Positions 1 through 11,410 of a stretch of DNA of 64,000 nt are shown piece by piece. The notes under the pieces are model-generated. The model saw only the letters and a program-made list of their open reading frames with translations. It was not told the origin of the DNA and did no database searches. The stretch spans positions 186,001-250,000 of the forward strand of contig KQ964257.1 in assembly GCA_001566295.1 (NCBI GenBank), in the 5' to 3' direction. The stretch comes from Microdochium bolleyi. Its lineage: Eukaryota; Ascomycota; Sordariomycetes; Xylariales; Microdochiaceae. The translations under genes were made by a program, and so were the position numbers. Numbering within the stretch: the stretch's first letter is position 1; the number at the start of each line of letters is the position of its first letter.

Positions 1-389
1 ATCCACACCATGTCATGCCACTGCATGTCGACCACATACGTGCGCGTGATGTATGGCCAACGAAGGGTGCGATGGACCGTTCCCCGCCTGCCGAGCCGAC
101 CTTGGCTGCCCGCCTGGCTGCCGGCAATGACACCAGTGAGCGATCTGGGCACGGTCAGATGGCAGTAGGCTATTGGCAGAGAAGAGCTCTAGAAAAGTGC
201 CCGCCCCCGTGGCTGACGATGGCATGCATGTGGGTGTATATAAGGCCCGTGGGTGGCACATACTTCTCGTGAGGGTCTTTCAGGAAGGTTTCCCAGTGCC
301 GCTTAGACCGCCTCTCCCATGGACGAGTTGGAACGCATACCACCTCAGACCTTTTACATTACACACTTACACATATACGTACACACACC
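1..389 (+). promoter_or_regulatory. Upstream region of the GH43 gene, with TATA box
   Basis: This stretch contains no convincing gene. A TATA-like element (GTATATAAGG) lies at about 236-245, roughly 150 nt before the ATG at 390. A CA/TA-rich run (cacttacacatatacgtaca) comes just before the start codon and is a plausible 5' UTR. The short open frames here are incidental. Confidence 0.5.
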
Positions 390-1462
390 ATGCATACAAA
401 ACTAACGTCATCCCTGGCCGTCCTGGCCATAAACCTCCTCTCCTTCACCTCTGCCGCGCCGCACGCACTGCAGAAGCGAGTCAGCCCCGTGCTCGCGGGC
501 TTTAACGCAGACCCGGAGATCGCCGTCTTCGGCGACACTTACTACCTCTACCCGACCAACGACGGGGAGAACTGGGAGGGCAAGAGCTTCTATGTGTGGA
601 AGTCGAAGAACCTCGTCGACTGGACCAAGAGCGCGCAGCCAATCCTGACGCTCGATGGGAACAATGTTCCGGTGAGTCGCGATTACTTTTATGTAACAGC
701 CAATATCTACAATAGTACACCCCATACTGACAAACACCCCTGCCACAGTGGTCTGACGGCAAGGCCTGGGCGCCTGCCATGATCGAACGCGACGGGAAAT
801 ACTACTTCTACCACAGCGGCTCGCGCAAGTCGGCCCCGGGCGAGCTCGCCATCGGCGCGGCCGTGGCCTCGTCCCCCGAGGGTCCGTTCACGGCGCAGCA
901 GACGGCCATGATCCGCAACGACGAGCGCGTGACCGCCATCGTCGCCATCGACCCCATGGCCTTCCGCGACCCGCTGTCGGGCCGGTGGTACCTGCTCTGG
1001 GGCAACGGGCGCGCCCTCATCGCCGAGCTCAACGACGACATGGTCAGCCTCAAGTGGGACACGGCGCGCGAGATGACGGGGCTCGACGGGTACTTTGAGG
1101 CGCCCTGGATCTTCTTCCGCAAGGGCCTGTACCACATGACCTGGTCCATCGACGACACGCGCAACCCGACCTACCACGTGGCCTATGCGACCTCCACGAG
1201 CCTCAACGGGCCCTGGACCAATCACGGGACGCTCCTGGAGCGGGACGAGTCCAAGGGGATCCGCGGCACGGGACACCAGAGCTTCGTGAACGTTCCGGGA
1301 ACGGACGACTACTACATTGCGTACCACCGGTTCGCGGTGCCCAATGGCGACGGGAAGCACAGGGAGACGACGATTGACCGGGTCGTGTTCGACGCCGGGA
1401 CGGGTGTGATGAAGAAGGTGGTTCCCACGCTCGAGGGCGTGCCGCCGCAGACTATCTCCTAG
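390..1462 (+). CDS. Secreted glycoside hydrolase family 43 enzyme
   Basis: Two exons, 390-671 and 749-1462, with a 77-nt GT-AG intron, give 331 residues. Residues 1-22 form a signal peptide, and Lys-Arg at 29-30 is a likely Kex2 site. The rest is one five-bladed-propeller GH43 catalytic domain. The three expected acidic residues are visible: Asp41 in NADPEI (general base), Asp162 in AIDPMAFRD (pKa modulator) and Glu211 in YFEAPW (general acid). GH43 enzymes release arabinose, xylose or galactose from plant cell-wall polysaccharides outside the cell. The subfamily, and so the substrate, cannot be fixed from sequence alone. There is no carbohydrate-binding module. The ATG at 390 is chosen because it gives the signal peptide directly. 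I am confident of the family and only moderately sure of an arabinan/xylan role. Confidence 0.9.
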
Positions 1463-3101
1463 GCGGGCGATGGCGGGCGAAGACGAGGTTGAGAGGAAAG
1501 ACAGAGTGAGGAAGAGATATTTCAGAGTCGAAAAAAGGAAGAGGCAATGAAGTCGGCGGAAGCAGATATACCCCAGCAGCACAATCGTTTGTATTGAAAC
1601 TTGACAAATACTTGATGATTCTACTGATGGAGTTGTGAGCAAGATGTGTACGGTACCGATATTTGGGATGTCGGGCGAATAAGTGGTTGCTTCTCCCAAA
1701 GCGGTCTCGAGTTGTGGCAGTATAATTCCGCAAGGCATTAGGGTAGGGACATGGTACAACACAATGCACCCTTGAATGTTGAACGAAATCACGTAGGTGC
1801 AGCAGATTATCTCTCAGAGGACGAAGTCAGTGGATTGCCGATCCCTAGATGCTTGTTGGGGAGGTACTGGCCTGCTCTCTGCCGTGTGCCAAGACTTGAT
1901 ATATGATAACAAAGCATTGGCTCGCTCGAGAGCGGCGGAAGAGAACACGGCGGCACAAGACTGGCAACGATTAGCGCAGCACAGGCAATGCGGCCGTTAC
2001 GTTGCGCTTCATTGACCCTCTTGCTGAGAGCCACAGCATGTGGTCAACGTAGACTGTGTGGTCAGTTGTATGCGACATGCAATGGGAAGAGCCGATGCTG
2101 ATTGTTCTTCTGCCAGAGCCAAGCGGTTTGCGCTTGGTCTTGGATATCGTAGCGTAACTTGGTGTCGTTGAAGTCGTCGTCACACAAGTGCTACCTGCCT
2201 GAGTTGATGTTTCGATTTCGGATGCCTGAAGGGTCGCTCATGCCGCGAGCTCATTGCCCTCTTCCACGTCACACTCAGGTCTCATTAAAGACGAGCACAA
2301 TAGACCACGTCTTAACACAGTAAATCTGCATCCAGACGACCAGATGATTGGGTAGCCTGATCAGCGCATCCGAACACAGCGTTATACCCAATCACGCAGC
2401 GTCGCTTGTCCTTCCCCAGATCGTCCTCGTATCCCCCGAGGCTGACACGACGTCAGGAGAAAACTGTCCGGCCAGAAACAGTAATATACTCCTTCTCGGG
2501 AAATAGGCCGGGCCTGTCAGGGTCTCCCCACGGTGAGCCTCATTGGAGAAGCAACATCCAGCGACCAATCACAAGCATGTGTCACGGTCGTCTCCGTCAC
2601 CCAGACACACGGCCCCTAGTCTCACCACTAGCAGCAGCAGCGGGCCATACCGACGTCACTCCACAGCAGAAATGTCTTGGCGTCCGGCATGTCTGGCCCG
2701 GAGTGATGGCTCATGCTCACTATAAGACGATTAGTATTGGCCCGGCCGAGGAGTTCAGTGCCCGAGCTGCATAAGCGAGCCGGGACCGAGCAACGTTCAG
2801 GCCTCTGGTGTTGATCGGCAGGCAGGCACCAGCTTGATCGAGGTGATCGATAAGGCTGTGCAGGATCGCCATCAGCACTAGAATGCGACCGTCGTCATTT
2901 TTGCCATAGTGAGACCTCACCTATACCTTGGTGTCTCGATCTTTTTAAACAAAGCTTCTCGCCGCACGAGATATGGCACGTCTCGAGGGTCACAAATCCG
3001 GTCGGTGATTTCGTGGCAGATCTAAGCATCTGTCTTATAATAATAATTCCACATTTCCAAGCACCGGCAAAAATATTAACCGCAATCCGACAAGAGCCGT
3101 G
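1463..3101. other. Intergenic region between the GH43 gene and the GPI-type protein gene
   Basis: No supported gene is present. It holds the 3' flank of the GH43 gene and the promoter of the gene starting at 3102. A CCAAT box sits in gaccaatcac near 2563-2572, and a TATAAG element lies at about 2715-2720. The open frames on both strands lack domain signals and splice structure. Confidence 0.4.
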
Positions 3102-4204
3102 ATGTACATCACAAGAACACCAGCGCTCGCTGCCCTGGCGCTGCTCGCCAGCCAGGTCGCCAGCCAGGGCTACTTCGTGGACCCCCCCGTGGCCACGGGC
3201 TCCGTGCCCATCCCGGGCTTCCGCCTCGACCGGCCGTACCCGGGCGCCTGGGACGACGAGGCCAACTCGCGCTCGTGGTCGCTCAAGGTCAACGCCAGTG
3301 GCGAGGGGGGCTTCGCGAGCCTCTCCATCATGCTCGCGCCGCCTCCCCTGGGCAGCCCCGAGGGCGTCCTGTTCGGGCGCAACGCGACCAGCAACAAGAC
3401 CACCAACTGGATCGTGCCTGAGAATGTGACCGACACCTGGCGCGTCATCGTCATCCGCTTCGACATGAACGAGACGCGCACCGTCGCGGACCCCAACGAC
3501 CACGAGAACGGGACGTGCCCGCCCAGCGTGCTCAGCGACGCGTGCAAGCGCGCGCTGCGCGACCGTGTCCGGGCCGACCCGACGACCGTGTACAACGTCG
3601 GGGTGCCTGGCACGGGGTACATGCCGCTGCTGCCGAGCGTCAAGGATAACTGCACAGGCTACGGCAACGCCACACAGAGAGGTACGTGACGATGAGAAAG
3701 TAGACAAGAAAAAGAAAAAAACGTCTCTGTGGACCGGCGAAAGCTCGTTCTAACTCACTTTCATCCAACATCCCCCACAAGGCCGAATACTAACACCCCC
3801 TCGTCCCACCCACAGTGCTCCCCATGAGCACCAAGTTTTACACAGTCGCCCAGCTCCTGCACAGCTTCGGCAACCCGATGTGGGGGCTCAACACGTACGA
3901 CCGGTACGGCAGCCGGACATTCCCCTTCATGATCATCTGGGCCCGCGAGGTGAACCGCAACGTGACCGGCAGTATCGCGTACCCGGAGATCCCGGACGAC
4001 CACATAACGTTTGCCTGCGTCAAGGCCGACACCCTGTTCCAGGGCAATGGCTCCCTTCCGAACGGCACCCAGTTCCTGTACGATGAGGGCAAAGGGGGCG
4101 AGGTTGGAGTCGGGAATGCAGCTGGTGGAAGTGCTGGATCTATGCTTACCAGCACGCTTGTCTGGGCTGCGGGCATTGTGGCTACCGTTGCGATGATGGC
4201 GTAG
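3102..4204 (+). CDS. Secreted, probably GPI-anchored protein of unknown function
   Basis: Exons 3102-3681 and 3816-4204 give 322 residues. The 134-nt intron has a perfect TACTAAC branch point at 3788-3794. Residues 1-22 form a signal peptide ending at Ala-Ser-Gln. The mature part is rich in N-glycosylation sequons (NAS, NAT, NKT, NVT, NET, NGT, NCT, NGS). The C-terminus is Gly/Ser-rich (GNAAGGSAGS) and is followed by a hydrophobic tail to the stop, the usual layout of a GPI signal. A surface or cell-wall location is therefore likely. I recognise no catalytic domain. Paired cysteines near CPPSVLSDAC and DNC suggest disulfides. An in-frame GTG just upstream is not the start; the ATG at 3102 is. 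It belongs to the class of conserved fungal surface proteins with no assigned function. Confidence 0.8.
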
Positions 4205-4945
4205 AACTTAGACCCTCTATCCACGAGTGTGCGTAGTATAGGTGTTGTTGTTAGCGGAGAAAGAATGGACTATGTGACGCGTTGCAACGCCCGAGGGACC
4301 AGATGTATTGTAAGCATGTGCATTGCTACCAGAGATGTATGGCTATAATGGATATATATGTAAGAAGTATGTACATGTTGTGTCAAGGAAGATCAAAGTG
4401 CTCTGAATCAACTCGCAGTACTGGCCGCCCGGTCGCACCCTTCAGGCCATGGGCGGCCTTTCGTTTGCCATCCGGGAAGGCAGGATGTCGTCGCTTAGGG
4501 ATTCTCCATGATTGAAACCTTCCCTGTATCCAAGCGGCCATGTTAGATGTATCTAGTATATGGCCTGTGTTTAATCGATCTCGTGTCGGGATACCTCCCC
4601 GATCTCCCTGAACGAGCGTGCGCCCCCGATGTGCTAGCTGCCGTTGTGCGTGCCAGGCATTTGACGACCCTGAAATTCGAGGTCTTGTCTCGCTCCTGGA
4701 CCAAGGAGAAAGGAGTAAGCCGACAGGCTGTGCTGATCGGACGTGACTGGGGAAGAGACGAGGGCTGCCTCTGCATTCTCCGGGTGGTGGGTGCCCTTCG
4801 CGGTCCCTCCTCGTCGCTCCGTAGCTGTTGCCTTCGTCGAGATGTCTTGGAACCACGCACACGAAGCGCTTTTCTGCCGCCCATACAGTCGCAGGACGCC
4901 GGTTTCCCATCAACCACGCCATAGTCCCGAAGGAGGACCCTCAAC
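4205..4945. other. Convergent intergenic region
   Basis: This is the 3' flank of the plus-strand GPI-type gene and of the minus-strand mannosyltransferase gene. It is TA-rich around 4310-4390 and 4540-4570, consistent with polyadenylation regions. No gene is supported. Confidence 0.4.
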
Positions 4946-6193
4946 TCATGAGACCGTCGTGCCGAGGTCCGCGTGCCGGACATAGTTGCTCCCACCCAGC
5001 AGATAACACCCCTTGCCCGTAATCCGCTTCGCCATGTAGCAGATGCCCTCGGTCTCCATGCCCGTCCACCCTTCGTGGTCCCAGAGCGTGCCGACGACGT
5101 TGAACGGTGGGAACGTGACGCCCCGCAGGACCAGCGAGGACCGGATGTACAGGATCGTCGCGCCGGTGCTGTCCAGCGGGACGAGCGCGCTGTCGTCACC
5201 GCCCGCCGCAGTCCCGTCGAGCAGCTCGCCGGCCTGCTCCCGCGTGTCGCGCAGCTCCGCGGCCGCGCTGCTCTGCCTGGCGAGGCCCACGGCACCGAGC
5301 ATGCCCTCGTACTCCCTCTGCGCGGCCTCCCCGTCGGTGACGTCCTCTGAGGAAGCGGTCCTGCTTGCGCCGCCCTCTCCCTCCTCGCCCTCGCGGTGTA
5401 TTCTCCACGCCTTGGTGTCGTAGTCGCTGTCCTCGGACCGCAGCTTGCACCGCGCCGTGAGCAGCCCGACGTGCGGGTTGCTGTTGGCCTGGTGCATCAT
5501 GCGCTGCACGAGACCCTCGGAGAGTTCGACGATGTCGGCGTCGATCCACAGCAGGTGCGCCTCGTCACGCACGGTGCGCAGCATGAGGTAGTTGCGCGCC
5601 CGGGCGATGCTCGCGCGGCGGATGTACGCTGCGGAGTCGTCCCCTGTAATGGCGTGGCTGCTGCCCTCGGGGCGGTTCTCGTCGGGCTGCTGGAGGTAGA
5701 TGGATGCGCGGGCGAAGGGAAGCGCCTCGGTTGCCTTCTTTATCGCATCGAACTCGGTCCTGTCGGTGGTCAGGATGCCGATGGACACGCTCGTGAAGTC
5801 GAGGTCCGTCCGGATGAGCATGTCGATGAGGTCCGCAGGCGTGCGGCCGCTGGACATGGCGTCGGAGCCCCAGGATCCCGAGTCCTTGCTCACGATGAGG
5901 ATCAGGAGGTTAGGCTGCGGCAGCTTGAGGATCTCGCGCGTGTAGAAGGTCGTGTCATCGTGGGATTTCCCCTGGTCGACGACGACGTCGAGGTTCGCCG
6001 GAATGTCGTGCTTGTAGCTGGGCCGCTCGAGGAAGCCGCAGTCAGCCCAGGTCCGGCATGTGAAAGGTAGGTCGCGCCGCTCGTAGACAAGGGTAGATAT
6101 GCTGAAAATGATGGTGAGGACGAACACGGCCAGGAGGCACAGGTTCATCCACGGGCCGCTCGGTCTGGCAAACATGTGGGCCGAGCTTTCCAC
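4946..6193 (-). CDS. GT62 (Anp1/Mnn9/Van1-like) type II mannosyltransferase
   Basis: A single exon of 415 residues. It has a short cytosolic N-terminus, a membrane anchor at about 17-38, then a lumenal catalytic domain, the layout of Golgi alpha-mannosyltransferases that extend N-glycan mannan. Family marks include the DxD-type metal/GDP-mannose motif WIDAD at 216-220, the preceding ARARNYLM helix, and near the C-terminus LVPLDSTGATILY, WDHEGWTGMETEG and the final SNYVRH segment. Between about residues 255 and 335 there is an acidic, Ala-rich low-complexity insert not expected in yeast Mnn9 or Anp1, so this may be a filamentous-fungal side branch. The partner subunits of the M-Pol complexes are not encoded nearby. 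The family is clear; the exact linkage made is inference. Confidence 0.85.
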   Translation of the reverse strand: MESSAHMFARPSGPWMNLCLLAVFVLTIIFSISTLVYERRDLPFTCRTWADCGFLERPSYKHDIPANLDVVVDQGKSHDDTTFYTREILKLPQPNLLILIVSKDSGSWGSDAMSSGRTPADLIDMLIRTDLDFTSVSIGILTTDRTEFDAIKKATEALPFARASIYLQQPDENRPEGSSHAITGDDSAAYIRRASIARARNYLMLRTVRDEAHLLWIDADIVELSEGLVQRMMHQANSNPHVGLLTARCKLRSEDSDYDTKAWRIHREGEEGEGGASRTASSEDVTDGEAAQREYEGMLGAVGLARQSSAAAELRDTREQAGELLDGTAAGGDDSALVPLDSTGATILYIRSSLVLRGVTFPPFNVVGTLWDHEGWTGMETEGICYMAKRITGKGCYLLGGSNYVRHADLGTTVS

Positions 6194-7846
6194 GTCTGTA
6201 TGTATAGGAAAAGCTGGGGAATCGCGACGGCGTGGTGATGGTGTCCCCCTTCAGACCCAGCGAAAGGGAAATGTCTGGCGAGGGGTAGTTGTCGTGCTCC
6301 ACAGAGTGCCGGCCGGGAAGGAAGCGAAGACAGTCACGTTCGAGCCAAGGGATGGAGGAAAGCGTTGTGATGAAGGATCAGGCCGCGTGTCTGCCACTCA
6401 GCCGCGCGGCGACGCAGGCAAGACCATGAAGAGGACAGCAGGAAATCAGGCAACCGAATTCGCCGCAGCTGGGTGGAGGGAAAAAGGAGCATCATACCCA
6501 GAAAAGAGGAGCATGGGACTTAGACTCGGGGAACAAGGCTCACGCTAAGGCGCAACCCTGGGCTGATGTCTCGTGGAGGGAACAGATGACGGAGACGATT
6601 GCTGCAATGGCCGGCCGCCGACATCAGAAGGTCCCCAGAGATGCCAAGACCACAGGTCCCCCTAGCTTGGTGTCATCGGAGAGTCGCAGTGGGACGGGCG
6701 AACAACAAATCATGCCGGAGCCTCGCCATTATGAGAGCTCTCTTTGCCCTGTCACTGTGGCCATGACAATTGACCGGCGGAGCCTCCGCGGTGATTCGTC
6801 GATGACACGGCCGATCCGGCCGCCATGAGCTGATCCGAGGCCTCAGGCGGAACAAGTGTGTGTCAGAGGTCAACATCAGAAGGAGGGAGTGAGAGGCGCC
6901 CGCGGCACCCGGGTTTGACACAAAACCCGAGCTTTCGGAGTGCTACAGGTCGTCGGCACGCTGAAATGCATGCAACACCCCTGGACTGACGGGAGAGGCG
7001 CTTGGTGGCTTACACCCCTTGTCCCTGGGACGCCGAGTCCCGGCAGCCGCGGCATGGCGCAGAAAGGCACGCGACCTGAAGGAACGGGTTTCTAGCCACG
7101 ATTCTGATCCCCACTGGGCATTCTCAAGCTGTTGGAAGGAAGTCAGGGGTCTACCACCGGCGGGCAGTCTTCGTCCTCGGTATCAGACAGCAAATCAAGG
7201 CTGGACAAGAAAGAAGCATTGATGAGCCTGGCAATGGGCGTCCTGCGAAAGCGCCATCTACTATGCAGTACGCAAAGAGCCCCGGAGATAAACCGTCCAG
7301 GGGGCACTGCGGGTAGCCCAGGCCAAGCCCCCTGGGCATCGGAACGAACGGCACACCACGATCATCCACCCCAATGAACCCGACTTCTCAACCCTTCCTT
7401 GAGAACCACACCGCACAGCTCGCCAACAGCAACGGCGTGTTGCTAGGGTTCTTGTTCATGTCAGAAGTGGGATCGTCTCCGGGCAGTGCAGTGCAGTGCT
7501 GTGCAGCTCGTACAGTGCTCTTCGGCTTCTTCCACAGCGGGACGTCCAGCCAGCGGCTCCGCAAGGGGCATGTCATTGTGCATATCATCTCGTGTCTGCC
7601 AAGCCCTAGTCAGATGGCCACTTCCACTCAAGTACATCTCATTCTTATCAAGCTCGCCAAATGTCCCTGGCTCACCTGGCCCAGGGCCTGTGACTGATGC
7701 TCAACGGTGGCAGTGCATGATTCTTTTCGGCGACGCCTTTGCGGATCCTCTCTGCGACAGTGGATCTGTCCACGCGGACACCCTTATTCGACCAAAAACA
7801 AATGGTATTCTCAGAGACTGTATCTATGTATCCAAACTTGCACCAC
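6194..7846. other. Intergenic region upstream of the GT62 gene
   Basis: About 1.65 kb with no supportable gene. It contains the promoter of the minus-strand GT62 gene and the 3' flank of the ankyrin gene. A short direct duplication (gtgcagtgcagtgctgtgcag) occurs near 7486-7506. Open frames on both strands are short and show no family features. Confidence 0.4.
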
Positions 7847-10606
7847 TTATGCAGGCAGCTCTATTCTAACGTGCGCTGCAGGTTCCCCCACCTCCGGTTC
7901 TGCACGTGGCTTCACCATCATGCTGTTGCCGTGGACTTCCTGCACAGGCCGGGAGTCTGCGCTGGACAGAGGTAACTCCACAGCGTGGCCGAACTCGGCT
8001 GGCACCGTACTATTGTGCTGAGGCGCCAGAGGGAGGCTTTTCATAGCACCAGCATGTCTGGCATGAGGAGCAGCTTGCGGCTGGTGCTGTTTTTGCAGCT
8101 GCTGGCGGAGCGCCATTTGCTTCTGCTCGTCCAGCCGCATCTGGCCCCGCCGGACACTCACAATCTCGGCGACGCTCCGGAAGTCGCCGCCGCTCCACGG
8201 ACCGGCTCGGGGCGTGGGACCAGTCCGGTTGATGTAGGCCTGCGTCTGTGTCTCGGTCCACGGCGTGTGTCCCGTCTCGTCAGCAGCATCAATGGTCGCG
8301 CCGCTGGAACAGAGCAGCCGCGCCATGTCCGCGCGGCCCCAGAGCACCGCCACTTGCAGAGGTGTCTGACCTAAGCCGTTGCGCGCCTCGATGTTAGCTC
8401 CATGCGCAATCAGGGCCTGCGCAATCAAGAGCGAGTTCGAGCCGAGCCCGGCACTGCTTGGTGTAACAGCAATGTGCAGCGGGTAGCGACCCTCATCGCC
8501 CGTAACATCAGGCGAGGCTTTGAGCGAAGCCAGTAAGAAGTCAACCATCTGCATGTTATCGAGTGCGGTGTATCGGTGAAGCAGGGTGTCCCCAGGTCCC
8601 AATACAGCCTTGGCGGCTGCCTTCTTAGACTTCTCCGTCGTGGGCGGTGCCGGAGGACCCTGCAAGTTGACGTCTGCCCCGGCGCCCACCAGACACGCCA
8701 AGAGTTCGAGCGACTGGTTTGCTGCTGTCGCGAGCACTTCAAAACTCTCCTTTGGGTTCGCACCAGCCTTGAGGAGCATGTCGCACAGAGCCACATTACC
8801 GGTCGAGACTGCCGCGTACAGCAACGTGTCGTCTGGAGTGCTGGCTTGCACGTGCAGCAGAGCCCCGCGTTCTAGCAGCGCCGCAGCTGCATCGGTGTTG
8901 GCCATGGCCACGGCGTATCGCAGAGGCGTCTTGATATTCTGCTTGGCTGAGTCCTTGTCGACCTGCGCGCCACCATTGATGAGATGATTAACACACTGCG
9001 TACAGCCAAAGTCGGCAGCGTAGTGCAGGGGCGTCAGCTCGAAGCGGTCCAAGGCATTTGGATTTGCACCCACGGAAAGCAAGATCTTGACGATCTTGCA
9101 CTGTCCGAGGGCAGCCGCGACATGCAAAGCAGTGACAGCGTCGTACTTTTCCACGAGGATGTTGTCTCGCCACTTGTGCTCCATGATCTCCTGTACCCGT
9201 TCTGGCCGACGGTGCAGGATGGCGTCCCAGATGTCCTTCTCGATCACCTTGAAGTGTGAAGTGAGGTACTCTGGAGTGACGTCGAGATCTTTGGTGTTGG
9301 TGAACCGGTTGCGGTACATCTGCTTGTCTGGCTTCTTCTTCTTCTTCTTTGAGGGGATTGACACTGGTGCCCAGGCCGGGGTGATGCCGCGAGAGTAGTT
9401 GCTAACACGGTCTCGGAAGCGGTCGGGAAACAGCTCATCGCCTTGTGGTAGGCTCCCTACGTCAGCCTCAATGTCGAATGAGTTCGATTTGGTGAGCAGC
9501 AAGCTTGATTTCATCTTGCGAGCAGAAATCATGCTAAACCTGCTTGACCCCGCTGCAGCCTTTGCGCTGTCCACGGCAGGCGGCGAAGCAGGAGGTATGT
9601 TGCGCTGCATTGCTAGAGTTGACGCGAGGACCCTTTGATAAGGCTGCATCTGGCCATGGAGCTGGACCTGCTGTTCTGGAGGACCTTGACTCGTGCCAGG
9701 CAAGTTGAAAGATTGTGTCGAGGCCGAAGTGTCTCCTCGCGGTGATGAAGACCGAGCGGCTTCTTCCTGCTGCTGCTGCAGCAGCTGCTGTTGCTGAAAC
9801 TGCCTCTCGGCCTCTTCGTATTGCGGCGGGTTGTCCATTGCGCTCGGTGGCTCCGAGGGCTCATCATGAGACGACGCCGACAAACTGGTCCTTGCGGCCC
9901 GAGACGAGCCAAGAGTAACAGCCGTCGCCCCTAGATCCCGCATACGGAGCCTAGCCTTTTCTTCAATGATGGATGGTTCAGCTCGCGCCGATGTTGATGA
10001 CTGTCCTGCTCCGGAAATAGAGCTGTTGGAATTGGCCACGGATGAGGTGGCTTGTAACGTCCCTGAGTCCTGTCTCTCTGCTGTCGGAATCGCGAAGGTG
10101 GTAACCGGGGCGGGCTCTGCCACCTCTGTAGGGGTTGTGTTTTCGGAAGACTGGGGCGTTGCCTGGTCCTGATTATCGGTCTTGACATTGTAGGAGCCGT
10201 CCGCGTAGGAAGAGAGGATGGCCAATTTGTCCTTGAGGGCTCCTTCACTGGCTTGGATCTTTGCCACCGGCCAGACCAAGGTCCAGGTGGACTTTTCGAT
10301 GCTGCGGGTTGCTTGACCGACCTTGGCAGCATGTTCCTGGATGTCCCGGAAGATGGTGATGAGGTCGTCGAAATGGGCGGCGAGGGAGGTGCTCTCGGCC
10401 TCGGCTTGGAAGGCAGGGGCATCGCTGTCTATCATGGATAGGAGCAGCTCGAGCGTCTGCTTGGAGGCCGCGGTCTGGAGCTGCAGATCGCGCAACTGTG
10501 GCGGCGTGTCCTGGCGGGTGCGGAGCAGGCGGTTGAGGACAATTGTGCTGGCGGAGGCCGCGCCCGCCGTGTCGACACAGCTGTAGGCGAGATCGAGGTC
10601 GGCCAT
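7847..10606 (-). CDS. Large ankyrin-repeat protein
   Basis: A single exon of 919 residues. Residues 1-140 form a helical N-terminal domain. Residues 140-400 are Ser/Pro/Gln-rich and probably disordered, with a Gln tract at about 269-280 (FQQQQLLQQQQ). A six-residue Lys run lies at about 420-425. From about residue 490 to 810 there are roughly eight ankyrin units, several close to consensus (ALHVAAALGQ, TPLHYAADFG, TPLQVAVLWGRADMARLL). Such proteins act as protein-binding scaffolds; no enzymatic domain is present. The C-terminal 100 residues are again low complexity. The helical N-terminus resembles the N-terminal domains found before ankyrin arrays in fungal STAND-like proteins, but no NACHT is present. 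The ATG at 10606 follows a gene-free GC-rich region. Function is unknown. Confidence 0.85.
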   Translation of the reverse strand: MADLDLAYSCVDTAGAASASTIVLNRLLRTRQDTPPQLRDLQLQTAASKQTLELLLSMIDSDAPAFQAEAESTSLAAHFDDLITIFRDIQEHAAKVGQATRSIEKSTWTLVWPVAKIQASEGALKDKLAILSSYADGSYNVKTDNQDQATPQSSENTTPTEVAEPAPVTTFAIPTAERQDSGTLQATSSVANSNSSISGAGQSSTSARAEPSIIEEKARLRMRDLGATAVTLGSSRAARTSLSASSHDEPSEPPSAMDNPPQYEEAERQFQQQQLLQQQQEEAARSSSPRGDTSASTQSFNLPGTSQGPPEQQVQLHGQMQPYQRVLASTLAMQRNIPPASPPAVDSAKAAAGSSRFSMISARKMKSSLLLTKSNSFDIEADVGSLPQGDELFPDRFRDRVSNYSRGITPAWAPVSIPSKKKKKKPDKQMYRNRFTNTKDLDVTPEYLTSHFKVIEKDIWDAILHRRPERVQEIMEHKWRDNILVEKYDAVTALHVAAALGQCKIVKILLSVGANPNALDRFELTPLHYAADFGCTQCVNHLINGGAQVDKDSAKQNIKTPLRYAVAMANTDAAAALLERGALLHVQASTPDDTLLYAAVSTGNVALCDMLLKAGANPKESFEVLATAANQSLELLACLVGAGADVNLQGPPAPPTTEKSKKAAAKAVLGPGDTLLHRYTALDNMQMVDFLLASLKASPDVTGDEGRYPLHIAVTPSSAGLGSNSLLIAQALIAHGANIEARNGLGQTPLQVAVLWGRADMARLLCSSGATIDAADETGHTPWTETQTQAYINRTGPTPRAGPWSGGDFRSVAEIVSVRRGQMRLDEQKQMALRQQLQKQHQPQAAPHARHAGAMKSLPLAPQHNSTVPAEFGHAVELPLSSADSRPVQEVHGNSMMVKPRAEPEVGEPAAHVRIELPA

Positions 10607-11410
10607 GGTGGCGGTAGCCTGGAGGGAGTCTTCGGCGACAGGCCTGCCGGATTAGGCAGATTTACCCATTGAGGTTGTCCCAGACGTCAGTGGGTGTTGG
10701 CGTGCTGCCAGGGAGAGGATCTCAGGCTGCTGCTCAGAGGCTGGATGAGAGTAGGTGATTGCGAGAGTGTCAGGAGCTGGGGAGGTTGATGAAGGTCAAG
10801 AGTTGGTTTCTAGACCTACTCTGTCGCAAATCTTGGAAAGCGGCCCAGCTGAAGCTCCCATGTCAGCACAGCCCCCACGACGTCAAACGCCGATGGCGGC
10901 GAGGAAGGAGCGACAGGGCTGTCCACAGGGTCGAGCAGCTCCTTCCGGGGTCTGGGGCGGGGCAAAGACCCGAGCCGGCCAGTAGCAGCGCTGTCCTGGA
11001 GGTGTGGTCAGAAAGCTTGGTGCTCGGCCGGTGGGACCCCCTGGGCCTGTAGGCCTCTAGGCTCGATCCGGTACTTGTAAGTACCTGTGTCCTGTGCAGG
11101 CGAGCTCCATTGGGACCCTCGGGAGCTTGCTGCTGCTATTTACGTCGGGCTGGGTTGCTCTTTCCCATCCATGCTTGCCGATCCATGATTGCTCCGCCAG
11201 GTGCGACAACCTCCACCACACGATGTCAGTTTGACACATGCAACTTTCTGTCACTGTCCCAGGAAGAAACGATGAGAATAACGGCCTGTACAACGCTACT
11301 GTATGTGTCCCGCGCTCGCGAGACGAGACGCTCAATGACGTGCCCACCTAACTGAATTGCACAGAAATCGTCTACGCCACGCCCAAAATGCTCCCCGCCT
11401 CACAGAAACC
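10607..11410. other. Upstream region of the ankyrin gene
   Basis: Promoter and 5' leader of the ankyrin gene, and the 3' flank of the small secreted protein gene. No gene is supported. Short frames here have no domain signal. Confidence 0.4.

Noticed and set aside
707..1792. 361-codon minus-strand frame
   Set aside because: It is antisense to GH43 exon 2 and reflects high-GC codon bias of the real gene.
2895..3707. 270-codon minus-strand frame
   Set aside because: Antisense shadow of the GPI-type protein gene; no family signal.
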